Assembly: GCF_029407905.1 (NCBI RefSeq)
Contig: NC_073627.1
Coordinates: 155,191,697-155,255,696 of the forward strand
Source of the DNA: Bubalus kerabau
Lineage: Eukaryota; Chordata; Mammalia; Artiodactyla; Bovidae
Length of the DNA stretch: 64,000 nt
Direction: 5' to 3'
The notes under the pieces are model-generated. The model ran no database searches, had not been told where the DNA came from, and was given only the letters and a program-made list of their open reading frames with translations. The position numbers and the translations under genes are program-made. Positions 11,134 to 22,400 of the stretch are shown piece after piece. Position 1 is the first letter of the stretch. Each line of letters starts with the position of its first letter.

Positions 11134-12336
11134 GTGAACTTCCTGATGTTCAAGCTGGCTTTAGAAAAGGCAGAGGAGCCAGAGATCAAATTGCCAACAT
11201 CCACTGGATCATGGAAAAAGCAAGAGAGTTCCAGAAAAACATCTACTTCTGCTTTATTGACTATGCCAAAGCCTTTGACTGTGTGGATCACAATAAACTG
11301 TGGAAAATTCTGAAAGAGATGGGAATACCAGACCACCTGACCTGCCTCTTGAGAAATCTGTATGCAGGTCAGGAAGCAACAGTTAGAACTGGACATGGAA
11401 CAACAGACTGGTTCCAAATAGGAAAAGGAGTACATCAAGGCTGTATATTGTCACCCTGCTTATTTAACCTATATGCAGAGTACATCATGAGAAACACTGG
11501 ACTGGAAGAAGCACAAGCTGGAATCAAGATTGCCGGGAGAAATATCAATAACCTCAGATATGCAGATGACACCACCCTTATGGCAGAAAATGAAGAAGAA
11601 CTAAAAAGCCTCTTGATGAAAGTGAAAGTGGAGAGTAAAAAAGTTGGCTTAAAGCTCAATATTCAGAAAACGAAGATCATGGCATCCGGTCCCATCAATT
11701 CATGGGAAATAGATGGGGAAACAGTGGAAACAGTGTCAGACTTTATTTTTTTGGGCTCCAAAATCACTGAAGATGGTGACTGCAGCCATGAAATTAAAAG
11801 ACATTTACTCCTTGAAAGGAAAGTTATGACCAACCTAGATAGCATATTAAAAAGCAGAGACATACTTTGCCAACAAAGGTCCGTCTAGTCAAGGCTATGG
11901 TTTTTCCTGTGGTCATGTATCGATGTGAGAGTTGGACTATGAAGAAGGCTGAGTGCCGAAGAATTGATGCTTTTGAACTGTGGTGTTGGAGAAGACTCTT
12001 GAGAGTCCCTTGGACTGCAAGGAGATCCAACCAGTCCATTCTGAAGGAGATCAGCCCTGAGATTTCTTTGGAAGGAATGATACTAAGACTGAAACTCCAG
12101 TATTTTGGTCACCTCATGCAAAGAGTTGACTCACTGGAAAAGATTCTGATGCTGGGAGGGATTGGGGGCAGGAGGAAAGGGGGATGACAGAGGATGAGAT
12201 GGCTGGATGGCATCACTGACTCGATGGACGTGAGTTTGAGTGAACTCCGGGAGTTGGTGATGGACAGGGAGGCCTGGCATGCTGTGATTCATGGGGTCGC
12301 AAAGAATCAGACACAACTGAGCGATTGAACTGAACT
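11134..12336 (+). mobile_element. BovB LINE, 5'-truncated
   Basis: Sense BovB beginning inside the RT domain (tgaacttcctgatgttcaagc) and running to the ctgaactgaactga tail. Its RT reading frame is described separately. About 1.2 kb of a normal element of roughly 3 kb is present; the endonuclease domain is missing. Confidence 0.95.
11211..12187 (+). pseudogene. BovB reverse transcriptase remnant, one late frameshift
   Basis: Two overlapping frames (11211-11888 and 11867-12187) together cover the palm and the C-terminal part of the RTE reverse transcriptase. The active-site motifs FIDYAKAFD and YADD are both present in the first frame. One frameshift near 11870 (at the ITLPTKVRLVKAM-equivalent segment) separates the frames. 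The N-terminal endonuclease and fingers region are absent because of 5' truncation. It cannot encode a complete protein. No host function is suggested. Confidence 0.9.
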
Positions 12337-12450
12337 GAAAAGCGGTTAAAGATTCTTATTTTGTTTAGAGAATCCACAATGTGAAGACCAGATTGTGAAC
12401 TTAATAAAATCAATAATTATATGATGGTAATTTTTAAAAAGTTTTTCATT

Positions 12451-12636
12451 TGTGTGTGCTCAGTTGTGGCAGACTCTTTGTGACCCTATGGGCTGTAGCT
12501 TGCCAGGCTCCTCTGTCCGTGCAATTTTATGGGCAGGAATACTGGAGTGTGTTGCCATTTCCTCCTTTAGGGGATCTTCCCAACCCAGGGATCAAACCCA
12601 TGTCACTTGCACCCACTGCACCACCTGGGAAATTTG
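12451..12636 (-). mobile_element. Bov-tA SINE
   Basis: Reverse-strand copy: tgtgtgctcagttgtggcag, ggcaggaatactggagtg, then a head complement (gggatcaaacccatgtc...accacctgggaa). An (AAAT)n-like A-rich stretch follows at 12642-12655. Confidence 0.88.
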
Positions 12637-12730
12637 ATTTAAAAATAAATAAATAAGACTAATTGTGTTGAGTTTAATACAGGACAAGTTTTTCAATTTT
12701 ATTTTTCTATAATCATGAGTTGATTAATGG

Positions 12731-12810
12731 AAAAGTAGCTGGAAGAATAGAAAGAGTATTGGGAACTTCAGGGATCCCTATTTATTAATTTATTTGAAGG
12801 GATATATTAT
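12731..12810. repeat. 80-bp direct repeat, copy 1, flanking a half SINE
   Basis: Matches 12936-13015 at about 72 of 80 positions (hand alignment). The two copies sit exactly on either side of a truncated SINE, far longer than a normal target-site duplication. Confidence 0.9.
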
Positions 12811-12935
12811 GGGCTTCCCTCATAGCTTAGTTGGTAAAGAATCCACCTGTAATGCAGGAGATCCTGCTTCTATTCCTGAGTTGGAAAGATCCCCTGGAAA
12901 AGGGAAAGTCTACCCACTCCAGTATTCTGGCCTAG
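12811..12935 (+). mobile_element. Bov-tA head-only SINE between 80-bp direct repeats
   Basis: Begins gggcttccct and carries the tRNA-like head and ccactccagtattctgg, then stops where a normal SINE would continue into gagaatcccatgg. The 3' half, needed for normal priming, is missing. Confidence 0.88.
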
Positions 12936-13015
12936 AAAAGTAGCTGGAAGAATAGCAAGAGTATTGGGGTCTTCAGGGATTCCTATTTATTAGTTTATTT
13001 GATAGAATATATTAT
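12936..13015. repeat. 80-bp direct repeat, copy 2
   Basis: Second copy of 12731-12810, immediately after the SINE fragment, about 90% identical with 8 substitutions and no gaps. Confidence 0.9.
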
Positions 13016-13345
13016 AGCATATTTCTGTGCCCAAAGGTGGATGTGATCACAATTTTTTAAAGGTAAAAGAAGCAAGCTTAGAGACAGTAGGGAGGGGAGT
13101 TTTGGAGATTTGGGGAGCGGGAAAAATAAGTTGTCTCAGAAAGAGAGAGAAAAGACTGATGACAGATTCCTGGCAACCTGGCTAGACAGGTTGAAGAGTC
13201 CACCTGACTTTGGAGAGAACAAAGTGAAAATACTGCTAAATATCATGGTTGTGTGCTCTGCTCTGGTCATGTTCAACTGCTTGCGTTTTGCCACTAATTA
13301 AGCAGATTGTTTAACCACAGCTTAGGTTTCAAGAACAGGTATACT

Positions 13346-13551
13346 TCCCTGGTGGCTCAGAGGTTAAAGTGTCTGCCTGCAATGCGGGAGACCTGGGTTC
13401 GATCCCTGGGTTGGGAAGATCCCCTGGAGAAGGAAATGGCAACCCACTCCAGTATTCTTGCCTGGAGAATCCCATGGACGGAGGGGCCTGATGGGCTACA
13501 GTCCACGGGGTTGCAAAGAGTCGGACATGACTGAGCGACTTCACTTTCACT
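13346..13551 (+). mobile_element. Bov-tA SINE with a perfect 24-bp TSD
   Basis: Full SINE (head gggttcgatccctgggttgg, body, end gactgagcgacttcactttc). It is flanked by a perfect 24-bp duplication at 13322-13345 and 13552-13575 (core aggtttcaagaacaggtata). The perfect TSD and consensus-like sequence mark it as a relatively recent insertion. Confidence 0.95.
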
Positions 13552-13575
13552 TTAGGTTTCAAGAACAGGTATACT

Positions 13576-15017
13576 ATTGGGAGAAATGGACAAGAATAGT
13601 GAGGTTATCTACAAGGAATAATTATTGTGTGAGACGGGGATATTTAAACCAGGAAAGGAGGGAAGTGGGTACAAGATCAAGAAAATGGAGGTATGATATG
13701 ATAGTTAATAGCTTGAAGGGCTCCATGGTTGAACTAGAGAAAATTGGTTGGGATACCAAGAGGTGGTGGTGAGGGAATAACATGCTCACAATTAAGACTT
13801 TGAAGGAAATGCTGTTGTTGACAATGATCAATTCTAGAATTTAACCCATGGGAGTGAGCTTCTGAGGTGACTTGATAGAAAAGAGCATCGGTAGGAAGGT
13901 GTAGGAATGAAGGGGAGCCTGGATGTAGGGTGCGTTGGTCCACATGAATATTGAAGTCACCAAATATGGTGACAGAACTGATGGAGAAAAAGCAGGAAGC
14001 CAGATATTAAACTTTTTCAGGAATAATAGGGAGCACGTTAGTTATGAACAGGAGATTTTACATAATGAGCTTCAAATTTGGGGCAAGTGGTTAGTGAAGA
14101 AGGAAGAATGGTACCCATGAAGTCATAATAAGGAACAATAAGACAGATTTTCCACTTCTAGTCTTGGGGGTAAAGGAGTGTGGAAAAAGTGGCTACACTT
14201 CAGATGGCCAAAGCTAAAACAATATCCTTAAGGAAAAAATCATTTTCAGTTAGAATGTTAAAGTAAGTGATTGACTGAGAGGAGAGAGATGTTGTTCTGA
14301 CCACAGTCTCTATAGGGTGCAATTGGGAGACTTGGGGAAGCTGGAAAGACCTCTAAGGACCACAAGGTTGGATGTGGAGTGAGACCTGAGGCTACAGAAC
14401 ATTATGAAATCAATACTAATATTCTGTTAGGACTATGTGGGTCAGTAGTTCTAATGATGGTGTCTTTTGAGAAACTAGGCTACCTTGTACACAGTATCAT
14501 CAGCAGAGGAGGTGTTTGGGTGAATAAGTGGAAACCAGAGTGGAGCCCATGTTGAGGAGGCAGAGGCAGGAAAGCATGTGGCAGTCATTCTAGACTCAGT
14601 TCTCAGCTAAAGGGACTGACAGAGGCCTGGAGGGTCACAAATGCCAGCACAGCTGACTTGGCAAGAATGATGAGCGCATGATAGATACAAAGCATGCAAT
14701 TACCTGCTGTGTATATTCTTCAGAATCTAAGATAATAGAAAGTGTTAGGTCAAGAGTTTGATGTTTGTCATATAGAAATCTTACTTTCCCTTGGTAGACA
14801 TAATCAGCCCTGAGGTCTTTAGCTTCACGTCTTCTCTAAGTTACGTCACTTAACTTATGAGTGGTATGACTGATGCCAAGTCTAAAAGTCACTTTTACTC
14901 CAGTGCCTTCACTTAAGCTATGGCCCCTTACCTCCTTTCAGTCACTGCTGGGAAATGATGGAAGGCCAGAATAATTGAGAGCCATAAGATAACCCTGGAT
15001 GAGTCAATAGTCATGCA
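13576..15017. other. No gene or named repeat
   Basis: About 1.4 kb of moderately AT-rich, purine-rich DNA. No coding similarity or recognisable transposon is seen; an unclassified ancient repeat is possible. Confidence 0.5.
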
Positions 15018-15052
15018 ATACCTCAAGGCAATCTCTAGATGCCTTGAGGTAT
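15018..15052. repeat. Perfect 13-bp inverted repeat (hairpin)
   Basis: atacctcaaggca (15018-15030) and tgccttgaggtat (15040-15052) are exact reverse complements with a 9-base loop (atctctaga). Confidence 0.85.
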
Positions 15053-16287
15053 CTTGAATCTTGTTCAATTCATGGAATGATTGGATAGATTTTACCACGG
15101 GCTTCACACATCTACACTATGAGGAACCCATTTGTGGAATACTCTGGATTACTACTAATACCTCACTTCACATCTTAAACCTTTGATCTGAATACCCTGG
15201 CACAAGAAATCATGTATGCATTCATCAGTTCAATGCATCTCCATGCATGTCATTTTTCACTAGTAAGTCAAAAACTGTGACGTACATGGGGAATGTTTTC
15301 AAGGAGCTCAGAGTCAAGAAGGGGGACAAGTTATCCTATCATCTTTCTAGTGCTGCAAAGAAAGAACATCAGAGCCTTTGCAGTGACCTAGAATACAAGG
15401 CACTAACGATCTGAAGACTGCGTAGCTGGAGACAGCAAACCAATGTCAATTGTTCATTTAAAGGCCTATTTCCTCACTCTCAGTTGAATTGACTAACAGG
15501 AACTCTTTCCATATTTGTCCTTATCTTCTCTGTGCCCATTAAATATGTAAAAGTTCATTTAGAATGTGTGCTGTCTGAACTTGTATGCTGCTGAGAACAC
15601 ATCCAAACCTCTGGAACATTCCAGACACTTTTGCTGACCTGGCTAGAGAGCTCATATTCTCTAAACTATGTCATATGAAGCAAAACTTATGCTCAGTGAT
15701 TTCATTTATCATTTTGCTCATTTCCTAGAGATTGTACATGCATATCAAATTAACAGAGATGCTTAAGATTTGCTGAATTCCTCCTTCTTTCAGTTGATTT
15801 TTTTTTTTTTTTTCAAAAAGACAGAACATGTGTGAGCCTTTTTATTCTTAGCTCTCCAAATCACTGTCTTACAGCTTTTGCATTTTCCTGTCTAATCCTT
15901 TCACTGGATTTAGGAAGGTGTCATTTATTTGGTTGAAATGCTAATAATTACCTTGCATGATGCAGATTTCATGATTTGTTAAAAATTTCTCTTTGACCTG
16001 TCAACAGCTGTCTACATCTTTTGACATCAGCTGCAGCGCATGGTGCACAATGAATATGTATATAGAATTATTTCTCTTTCTCTGCTCCCCTCTTGTTTTC
16101 TCTCTAACATATACATGCATGCATGTATGCGTCAAAGCTAACATAAGCATGGACATATTTTTGTGATAGATAATTACGCCAGAAATTGCACAAGTCTCTT
16201 TGAAACTAGGAACAAAGGAAACAATTGAGAGAGTGTCAGAGAAAGGATATTGACCATTTGCATATGATATGGTCTAGGAAGGAAAGT
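15053..16287. other. No gene or named repeat; poly-T tract
   Basis: About 1.2 kb with an uninterrupted T tract near 15798-15814. No coding similarity. Confidence 0.5.
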
Positions 16288-16567
16288 GGAGAAGGCAATG
16301 GCAACCCACTCCAGTACTCTTGCCTGGAAAATCCCATAGATGGAGGAGACTGGTAGGCTGCAGTCCATGAGGTCGTAAAGAGTTGGACACGACTGAATGA
16401 CTTCACTTTCACTTTTCACTTTCATGCATTGGAGGAGGAAATGGCACCCCACACCAGTGTTCTTGCCTGGAGAATCCCAGGGATGGGGGAGCCTGGTGGG
16501 CTGCCGTCTATGGGGTCGCACAGAGTCGGACATGACTGAAGTGACTTAGCAGCAGCAGCAGCAGCAG
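16288..16567 (+). mobile_element. BOV-A2 dimeric SINE
   Basis: Two BovA monomers joined by the cactttcacttttcacttt linker, ending in an (AGC)n tail. A weak TSD (aggaaggaaag before, aggaagaaaag after) is visible. Confidence 0.95.
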
Positions 16568-16672
16568 GAAGAAAAGAGATAACACCATCAAACAAGAAAG
16601 TGTAAATGTTTTTAACACATCTGCGTTGGGGTAATCAATGCAGGATTTGGGGAAATCAATGCAGAAGAGTGG

Positions 16673-16885
16673 GTTGTTGTTGTTTAGTCGCTAAGTCCTG
16701 TCTGACTCTTTGAGACCCCATGGACTGTAGCCCACTAGGCTCCTCTATCCATGGGATTTTCCCAAGCAAGAATACTGGAGTGGGTTACCATTTTCTTCTC
16801 CAGGGGATCTTCCCAAGCCAGGAATCAAACCCTTATTTCCTGAATTGAAGGCAGATTCTTTTCCACTGACCCACCAAGGAAGCCT
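16673..16885 (-). mobile_element. Bov-tA SINE
   Basis: Reverse-strand SINE beginning with a (GTT)n tail complement and ending with the head complement tgacccaccaaggaagcc. A probable TSD agaagagtg lies at 16663-16671 and 16887-16895. Confidence 0.92.
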
Positions 16886-16895
16886 TAGAAGAGTG

Positions 16896-17301
16896 AGTGC
16901 CCCGGGGTTAACAGCTGTAGCCTGAGGAAACAATAGGAGGGGTTAGTTAGCAGCACCTGCTATCCAGAGGGCGGTTGTTAGGAGAAGGCTGCTTGACAGG
17001 GCTTGTACTAGCAGGAGTGGGGCACGGCAAGCCTGCAGTTGAGGCAGCCATAAAGACTCGGGGGCTCCTCATCCTGCCACCCTCTGATGACACATGACAG
17101 GGAGTAGGGGGCAAGGGAGCCTCCTAGTACTCAGAGAGAAAGAAAAGGATCCACAGTGACGGGGTGATGCCAAGCACACTTCCTCTGCTCAGGGATGGTG
17201 TTCTATTATAAAAGTTAGTTAGTTATTAATACTATATTACCCTGATCTGACTCCAAGAAGATTATGATGTACTTGGTGCATTCAGATGGAACAACAACAT
17301 G
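16896..17301. other. No gene or named repeat
   Basis: About 400 bases of somewhat GC-richer DNA; nothing recognised. Confidence 0.5.
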
Positions 17302-17366
17302 CCAGGTTACGGTCACCTGCAGGAGCAAGTTTACAAAAGAGAATTCCTGCCTCTCTCCACTATACT
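17302..17366. repeat. Donor copy of a 65-bp dispersed duplication
   Basis: Matches 18691-18753 with six transitions and one 2-base gap by hand alignment. The other copy interrupts an old L1, so this one is the likelier source. Confidence 0.75.
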
Positions 17367-17682
17367 CAGGGAATCAGATCTGCTAGTAATGCAAGCCATT
17401 CCAATAGCATGAAACCTCTAATAGCCAAACACATTAGTCTTTTGGTCTCACATTTAGTACATGCAAACTCAGGATAGAAATAATAGATGTTCCCAGCACA
17501 GTGCTGTCTTATTTCCAGGTGGATTACTTAGTACAAAGACATACCATCTGGCTACTCATACACACACTCACTCAAGGTCCCATCACTTAAGTTATTTCCA
17601 TGGTTACTGAAAATAAGACCCAGGGCACTAGAAACTCTACAATAGCTAGAAAAATACTGAGTATATATTGAAACTCTGTTTC

Positions 17683-17713
<31 letters not shown>

Positions 17714-18642
17714 CAGATTCCTGAAAGTAACCTCCCCTGTGTTTAAAAATTAGTTCAAAGCCTGAGAAGACCCTAAAAGTGATTTTTCTTTTTGTACCTA
17801 AGAAGTTTGCACTCCCTAGCAAGAAATTTGCATTAGGTTGGCAATGTGTTAAGGGATGATAGGAAGGTTATTTGTTTGTTCGTTGTTTTACTTTTCTGCC
17901 ATAAATGCATTCATTTTGAAGACATGCCAAATCTCACTTTGAATCAAAACAGCCAAGACTGAATCAAAACAAACTGAAGCCAAAAATGTTATGGTTGGAT
18001 CCAGTCCTGGGATCAGAGTGAAAAAATAAAGAACCTTCATTTAAGGTAATCTACCCCCCTACCAGAGAATGGGAGCGGGGATGAAAACCTCAGAAGGGTC
18101 CTTCTGGCTAATGAGTCTAGATGAGCAATTTTCAAAGTAGGTTCCATCTATTAATAGTCATGCCAACAGAAGTTACATAAGAAAAGGGAACCATAACCAG
18201 ACAGGTTTGAGAAATGTAACATTCCATGATATTAAAATTAATTACTTTAATTGAGAACTGTGTGAATCTCCAAGAGAATGACATGGTACACATAAAATTA
18301 TTCAAATTCATTTGACAATGGAGTCCTTTTCTTTAATTTTTTAAATAAAACCTTTAAGAAGGAAAAATTTCCCTGAAATACATTTTGAAAAATAACTATA
18401 ATCTGATTTTTCTCAGATCCCCAATATGTGTGTTAAAAGACTGCTTTTCAGAGATAACCAAGATATAGAAACCAAAACTGTTTGTAGAGCTAAAGATAAT
18501 GCAATCAGAATCAACTTCTCAGAATGGCTGATACATAAGCATTTTGAAAGATGTCATTTCCTATTGTAGGATTTTTTTCACTTAAAGAAGACCCTTTAAC
18601 ACTTCTCATTAAGTCAGTTTACTATTGATAAACTTTGAACTT
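17367..18642. other. No gene or named repeat; poly-A run
   Basis: About 1.3 kb of AT-rich DNA with an A run of about 27 at 17688-17713. No A-tailed element could be tied to it. Confidence 0.5.
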
Positions 18643-20605
18643 TTTTAGTTTTTGCTTGTCTGAGTATCTTTATCTCTCAGAAGATACACTCCAGGTTACA
18701 GTCACCTGCAGAAGCAAATTTATAAGAGAATTCTTGCCTCTCTCTACTATACTAAAAGAATATAGTATAGTAGAATTATTAAGAATTATTAGAATTGAAG
18801 AATCTCCTTCAATTCTAAATAATAACCTTGCTGAGTAGAATATACTGTGTTGTAGGTTTTTCTTTCAGTACATTAAATATATTATGTCATTTCCTTCTAG
18901 CCTGTTTTTAGGAGTTTCTCTTTAATTTCTGCCATTTTAATTATGATATGTCTTGCTGTGGGTCTCTTTGGGGTCATCCTGTTTGGAAATCTCTGTGCTT
19001 TCTGTACCTTGATATATGTTTCCTTCCTAAAATTTGGGCAGTTTTCACCTGTAATTTTATCATATAAATCTTCTTCTGGAAGGGCTATAATGCCAATATT
19101 AGATAAGCTAGATATTATCCAAAAGATCCCCTGAAACTGTTTTTATTTTTTAATTTATTTTTCTTCTTGCTGTTCTAAGTGGATGATTTCTAATTGTCTG
19201 TCCCCAGATTGTTTCTGTATTCTTCTGTAGTACCTAATCTGCTGATAATTCCCTCTAGGTGTTTTTCTTTTTTTAATTTCAGTTATTGTATTGTTCATCT
19301 CTGACTGGTTCTTTTTTATATTTCTAGTTCTCCATTAATATTTTCACTGTGTTCATCCGCTCTGTTTCCCAATTCAGTTAGCATTCGTCTTACTATTGCT
19401 TTGAACTCTCCATCAGGTAGGTTATCTCTTTTTCATTTTTTATTTTTTAAGGGTCCTTTCCTTTTTCTTTCCTTTGAAACATATTCTCGCTTATTTTCTC
19501 ATTTAGTGTAACTTCCTCTGTCTTTATGAAATTGGGTGAAGCAGTTACCTGTCCTAATCTTGAATGCATGTCTTTGTATGAGAGCGTCCCCATGCAGTGC
19601 AGATGCACCCAGGGACTTTGGTGGGAGAGTTGAATCTGAAGTGAGCACAGGCTACGTCTTCCCCTGAGAAGTGCAGGCAGTCACCACCTTGATGAGAGGT
19701 AGGGCTGGAGTTGAAGGGGCAAGAGACAGAGTCAGTTTCATTCTGGGGCTTTTCCTAGGTTCAGTGACTATCACTGCTCTGCCAGGGAAAGGGTCAGGAC
19801 CCAGCGGGCTGAAGAGAAGCCCTTAGGGAGTTGGATTTCTCCCATGTATGTGATGACGGTTTCTCCCTTGTTGAAGTCGTAGTAGGGATCTGAGGGCTAG
19901 GGCCTGCACTTCTGTTTTAGTTTTATTTATTCCCCCTTTGTGCATGCCTTGGTTAGAGTCTGGGTCAGTGCTGCATGCTAAGCTGGCCCTGCCCCTTCCC
20001 AACTCTGCAAAGGGACATTCCTGCTGGCAATGACTACTTCAGCCTCCACCCTAGTGGAAGAGCAGCACTGGAGCAAGATGGGCTGAGAAGGGGCCCAGTG
20101 CAAGCCTAGGGGCGTGCAGGGCCAGTCCTGGCAAGCCAGCCAGGGCCCCAGGCAGTTTCCAATCAGCTGCCTCTGTGTTGTAACCAGGAGTAAGCAAGAC
20201 TGTGCACACGCTTCTCGAGTCTGGAGTCTCCTTTGTATCATCCTTCAGTAAACCCCACTGATTTTCAAACTGGCTACAGTGGTTTGTCTTCTTGGCGTTG
20301 GACCTCAAGCCTGAGGTTCTTAGTATGTGGTTTGAACCTCTGACTCCCCAAGGAGGATCAAGTCTGGGATATCCCCTTCTTCTTCTATGCGCCCGCTAGT
20401 GGTGCAGGCCCCAATCAAATTGCTTCTCCTCCCCTCCTAACAGACTCCATGTGGATCTTTCTTTATAGTCCTGATAGTAGAAAACTTGTTTTGCTAGTTC
20501 CCAGGTCAACATCAGTGACAGTCCTTCTATATGCAGTTGTAGTTTTGATGTGTTCTCGAGAAGAGGTAAGCCCCAAATCCTCCTACTCTGCCATCTGGAT
20601 TGCAA
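18643..20605 (-). mobile_element. Old L1 (L1M-type) 5' UTR and ORF1 region, antisense
   Basis: Reads as the antisense of the 5' region of an old mammalian L1. Landmarks are ttgcttgtctgagtatcttt, taaccttgctgagtagaata, gccattttaattatgatatg, gggtctctttggggtcatcc, ccaatattagataagct, gttattgtattgttcatctc and, at the 5' end, ctcctactctgccatctgga. The 5' end is therefore near 20605 and the 3' side is cut at about 18643. No ORF survives. A foreign segment (about 18681-18808) interrupts it. Confidence 0.85.
18681..18808. repeat. Templated insertion inside the antisense L1
   Basis: The L1 consensus runs directly from atctctc to ttctattttgaatgataacc. Here about 125 bases intervene, made of a 63-bp copy of 17302-17366 (18691-18753), an 11-bp inverted repeat (tctactatact ... 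agtatagtaga) and a short gaattatta duplication. Confidence 0.65.
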
Positions 20606-21007
20606 ATTTTTTGAATGAATTAAAATATTGACAGCAAAACAGCTTCATTCTAAAACAAATCTGCATCAACAGCAGAGTTATCAGAAAATGCCTTGTACAC
20701 ATAGGCAGTCCTGTGTGCCTCCGGGTATTGAATTCCCCGTATTCATCAAGCTCTCCTCAGATGTAGCTGAGAGCCTATCACACCCAGATGAAGAACCCTC
20801 AGACCACTTCAGCATGTGGGAAACCCACACTCACTCAGAGCCCTGCCCCTACCTACCAAACCATGCTTTGTCTGATATCTCTTCAATCCTGTCCTCTCTT
20901 CCCCAACCCTCCCTATCATGGGACTTGCAGTCACTGCATCATGTGCGTCCCAGTCTCAAGTCTTCCTAAACCAATGGTGCATCCAGTCACAAAGAGTAAG
21001 CTAAGAA
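20606..21007. other. No gene or named repeat
   Basis: About 400 bases. Open frames here (for example 20628-20969) are low-similarity and not supported as genes. Confidence 0.45.
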
Positions 21008-22400
21008 CAGTCAGTTTAGTCGCTGAGTCATGTCTGACTCTTTGCGACCCCGGGGCACGCCAGTCTTCCCTGTCCATCACCAATTCCCAGAACTTACTCA
21101 AATTCATGTCCATAGAGTTGGTGATGTCATCCAACCATCTCATCCTCTGTCATCCCCTTCTCCTCCCGCCTTCAGTCTTTCCCAGCATCAGGATCTTTTC
21201 CAATGAGTCACTTGTTCTCATCAGGTGTCCAAAGTTCTAGAGTTTCAGCTTCAATATCAGTTCTTCCTAAGAATATTCAGGACTGATTTCCATTAGGATT
21301 GACTGGTTGGATCTCCTTGCAGTCCAAGGAATTCTCAAGAGTCTTCTCCTACATCACAGTTCAAAATCATCAATTCTTCAGATCTCAGATTTCTTTACAG
21401 TCGAACTCTCACATCCATACATGACTACTGGAAAATCCATAGCTTTGAGTAGACAGACCTTTGTTGGCAAAGTAATGTCTCTGCTTTTTAATATGCTGTC
21501 TAGTTCGGTCATAGCTTTTCTTCTATGGAGTAAGCGTCTTTTAATTTCATGGCTGCACTTACCATCTGCAGTGATTTTGGAGCCCCAAAATATAAAGTCT
21601 CTCACTGTTTCCATTGCTTCCCCATCTATTTGCCATGAAGTGATGGGACTGGATGCCATGATCTTTGTTTTCTGAATGTTGAGTTTTAAGCCAACTTTTT
21701 CACTCTCCTCTTTCACTTTCATCTAGAGGCTCTTTAGTTCTTCTTCACTTTCTGCCATAAGGGTGATGTCATCTGCGTATCTGAGGTTATTGATATTTCT
21801 CCCAGCAATCTTGATTCAAGCTTGTGCTTCATCCAGCCTGGCATTTCGTATGATGTACTCTGCATGTAAGTTAAATAAGCAAGGTGACAATTTACAGCTT
21901 TGACATACTCCCTTCCTGATTTGGAACCAGTCTGTTGTTCCATTTCCTGTTCTAACTGTTATATCTTGACCTGTGTACAGATTTCTCAGGAGGCAGGTAA
22001 GGTGGTCTGGTATTCCCATCTCTTGACCAATTTTCCTCAGCTTGTTGTGATCCATATAGTCAAAGGCTTTGACGTAGTCAATAAAGCAGAAGTAGATGTT
22101 TTTCTGGAACTCTCTTGCTTTTTTGATGATTCAGCAGATATTGGCAATTTGATCTCTGTTTCCTCTGCCTTTTCTAAATCCAGCTTGAGCATCTGGAAGT
22201 TCATGGTTCACATACTACTGAAGCCTGGCTTAGAGATTTTTGAGCTTTACTTTACACGTGTGTGTAATGAGTTCAATTGTGTGGTAGTTTGAGCTTTCTT
22301 TGACATTGACTTTTTTTGGAATTGGAATGAAAACTGTCCTTTTCCAGTCCTGTGGCCACTGCTGAGTTTTCCAAATTTTCTGGCATATTGAATGCAAGCA
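21008..22400 (-). mobile_element. BovB LINE, 5'-truncated, diverged copy
   Basis: Reverse-strand BovB from the cagtttagtcgctgagtcatg end to ctggcatattgaatgcaa. The RT frame is broken into several pieces. Divergence is visibly higher than in the 50 kb and 57 kb copies. It lacks the endonuclease region. Confidence 0.92.

Noticed and set aside
13346..13420. tRNA gene
   Set aside because: ggttcgatccctgg is the B-box-like part of the tRNA-Glu-derived SINE head; no tRNA fold continues.
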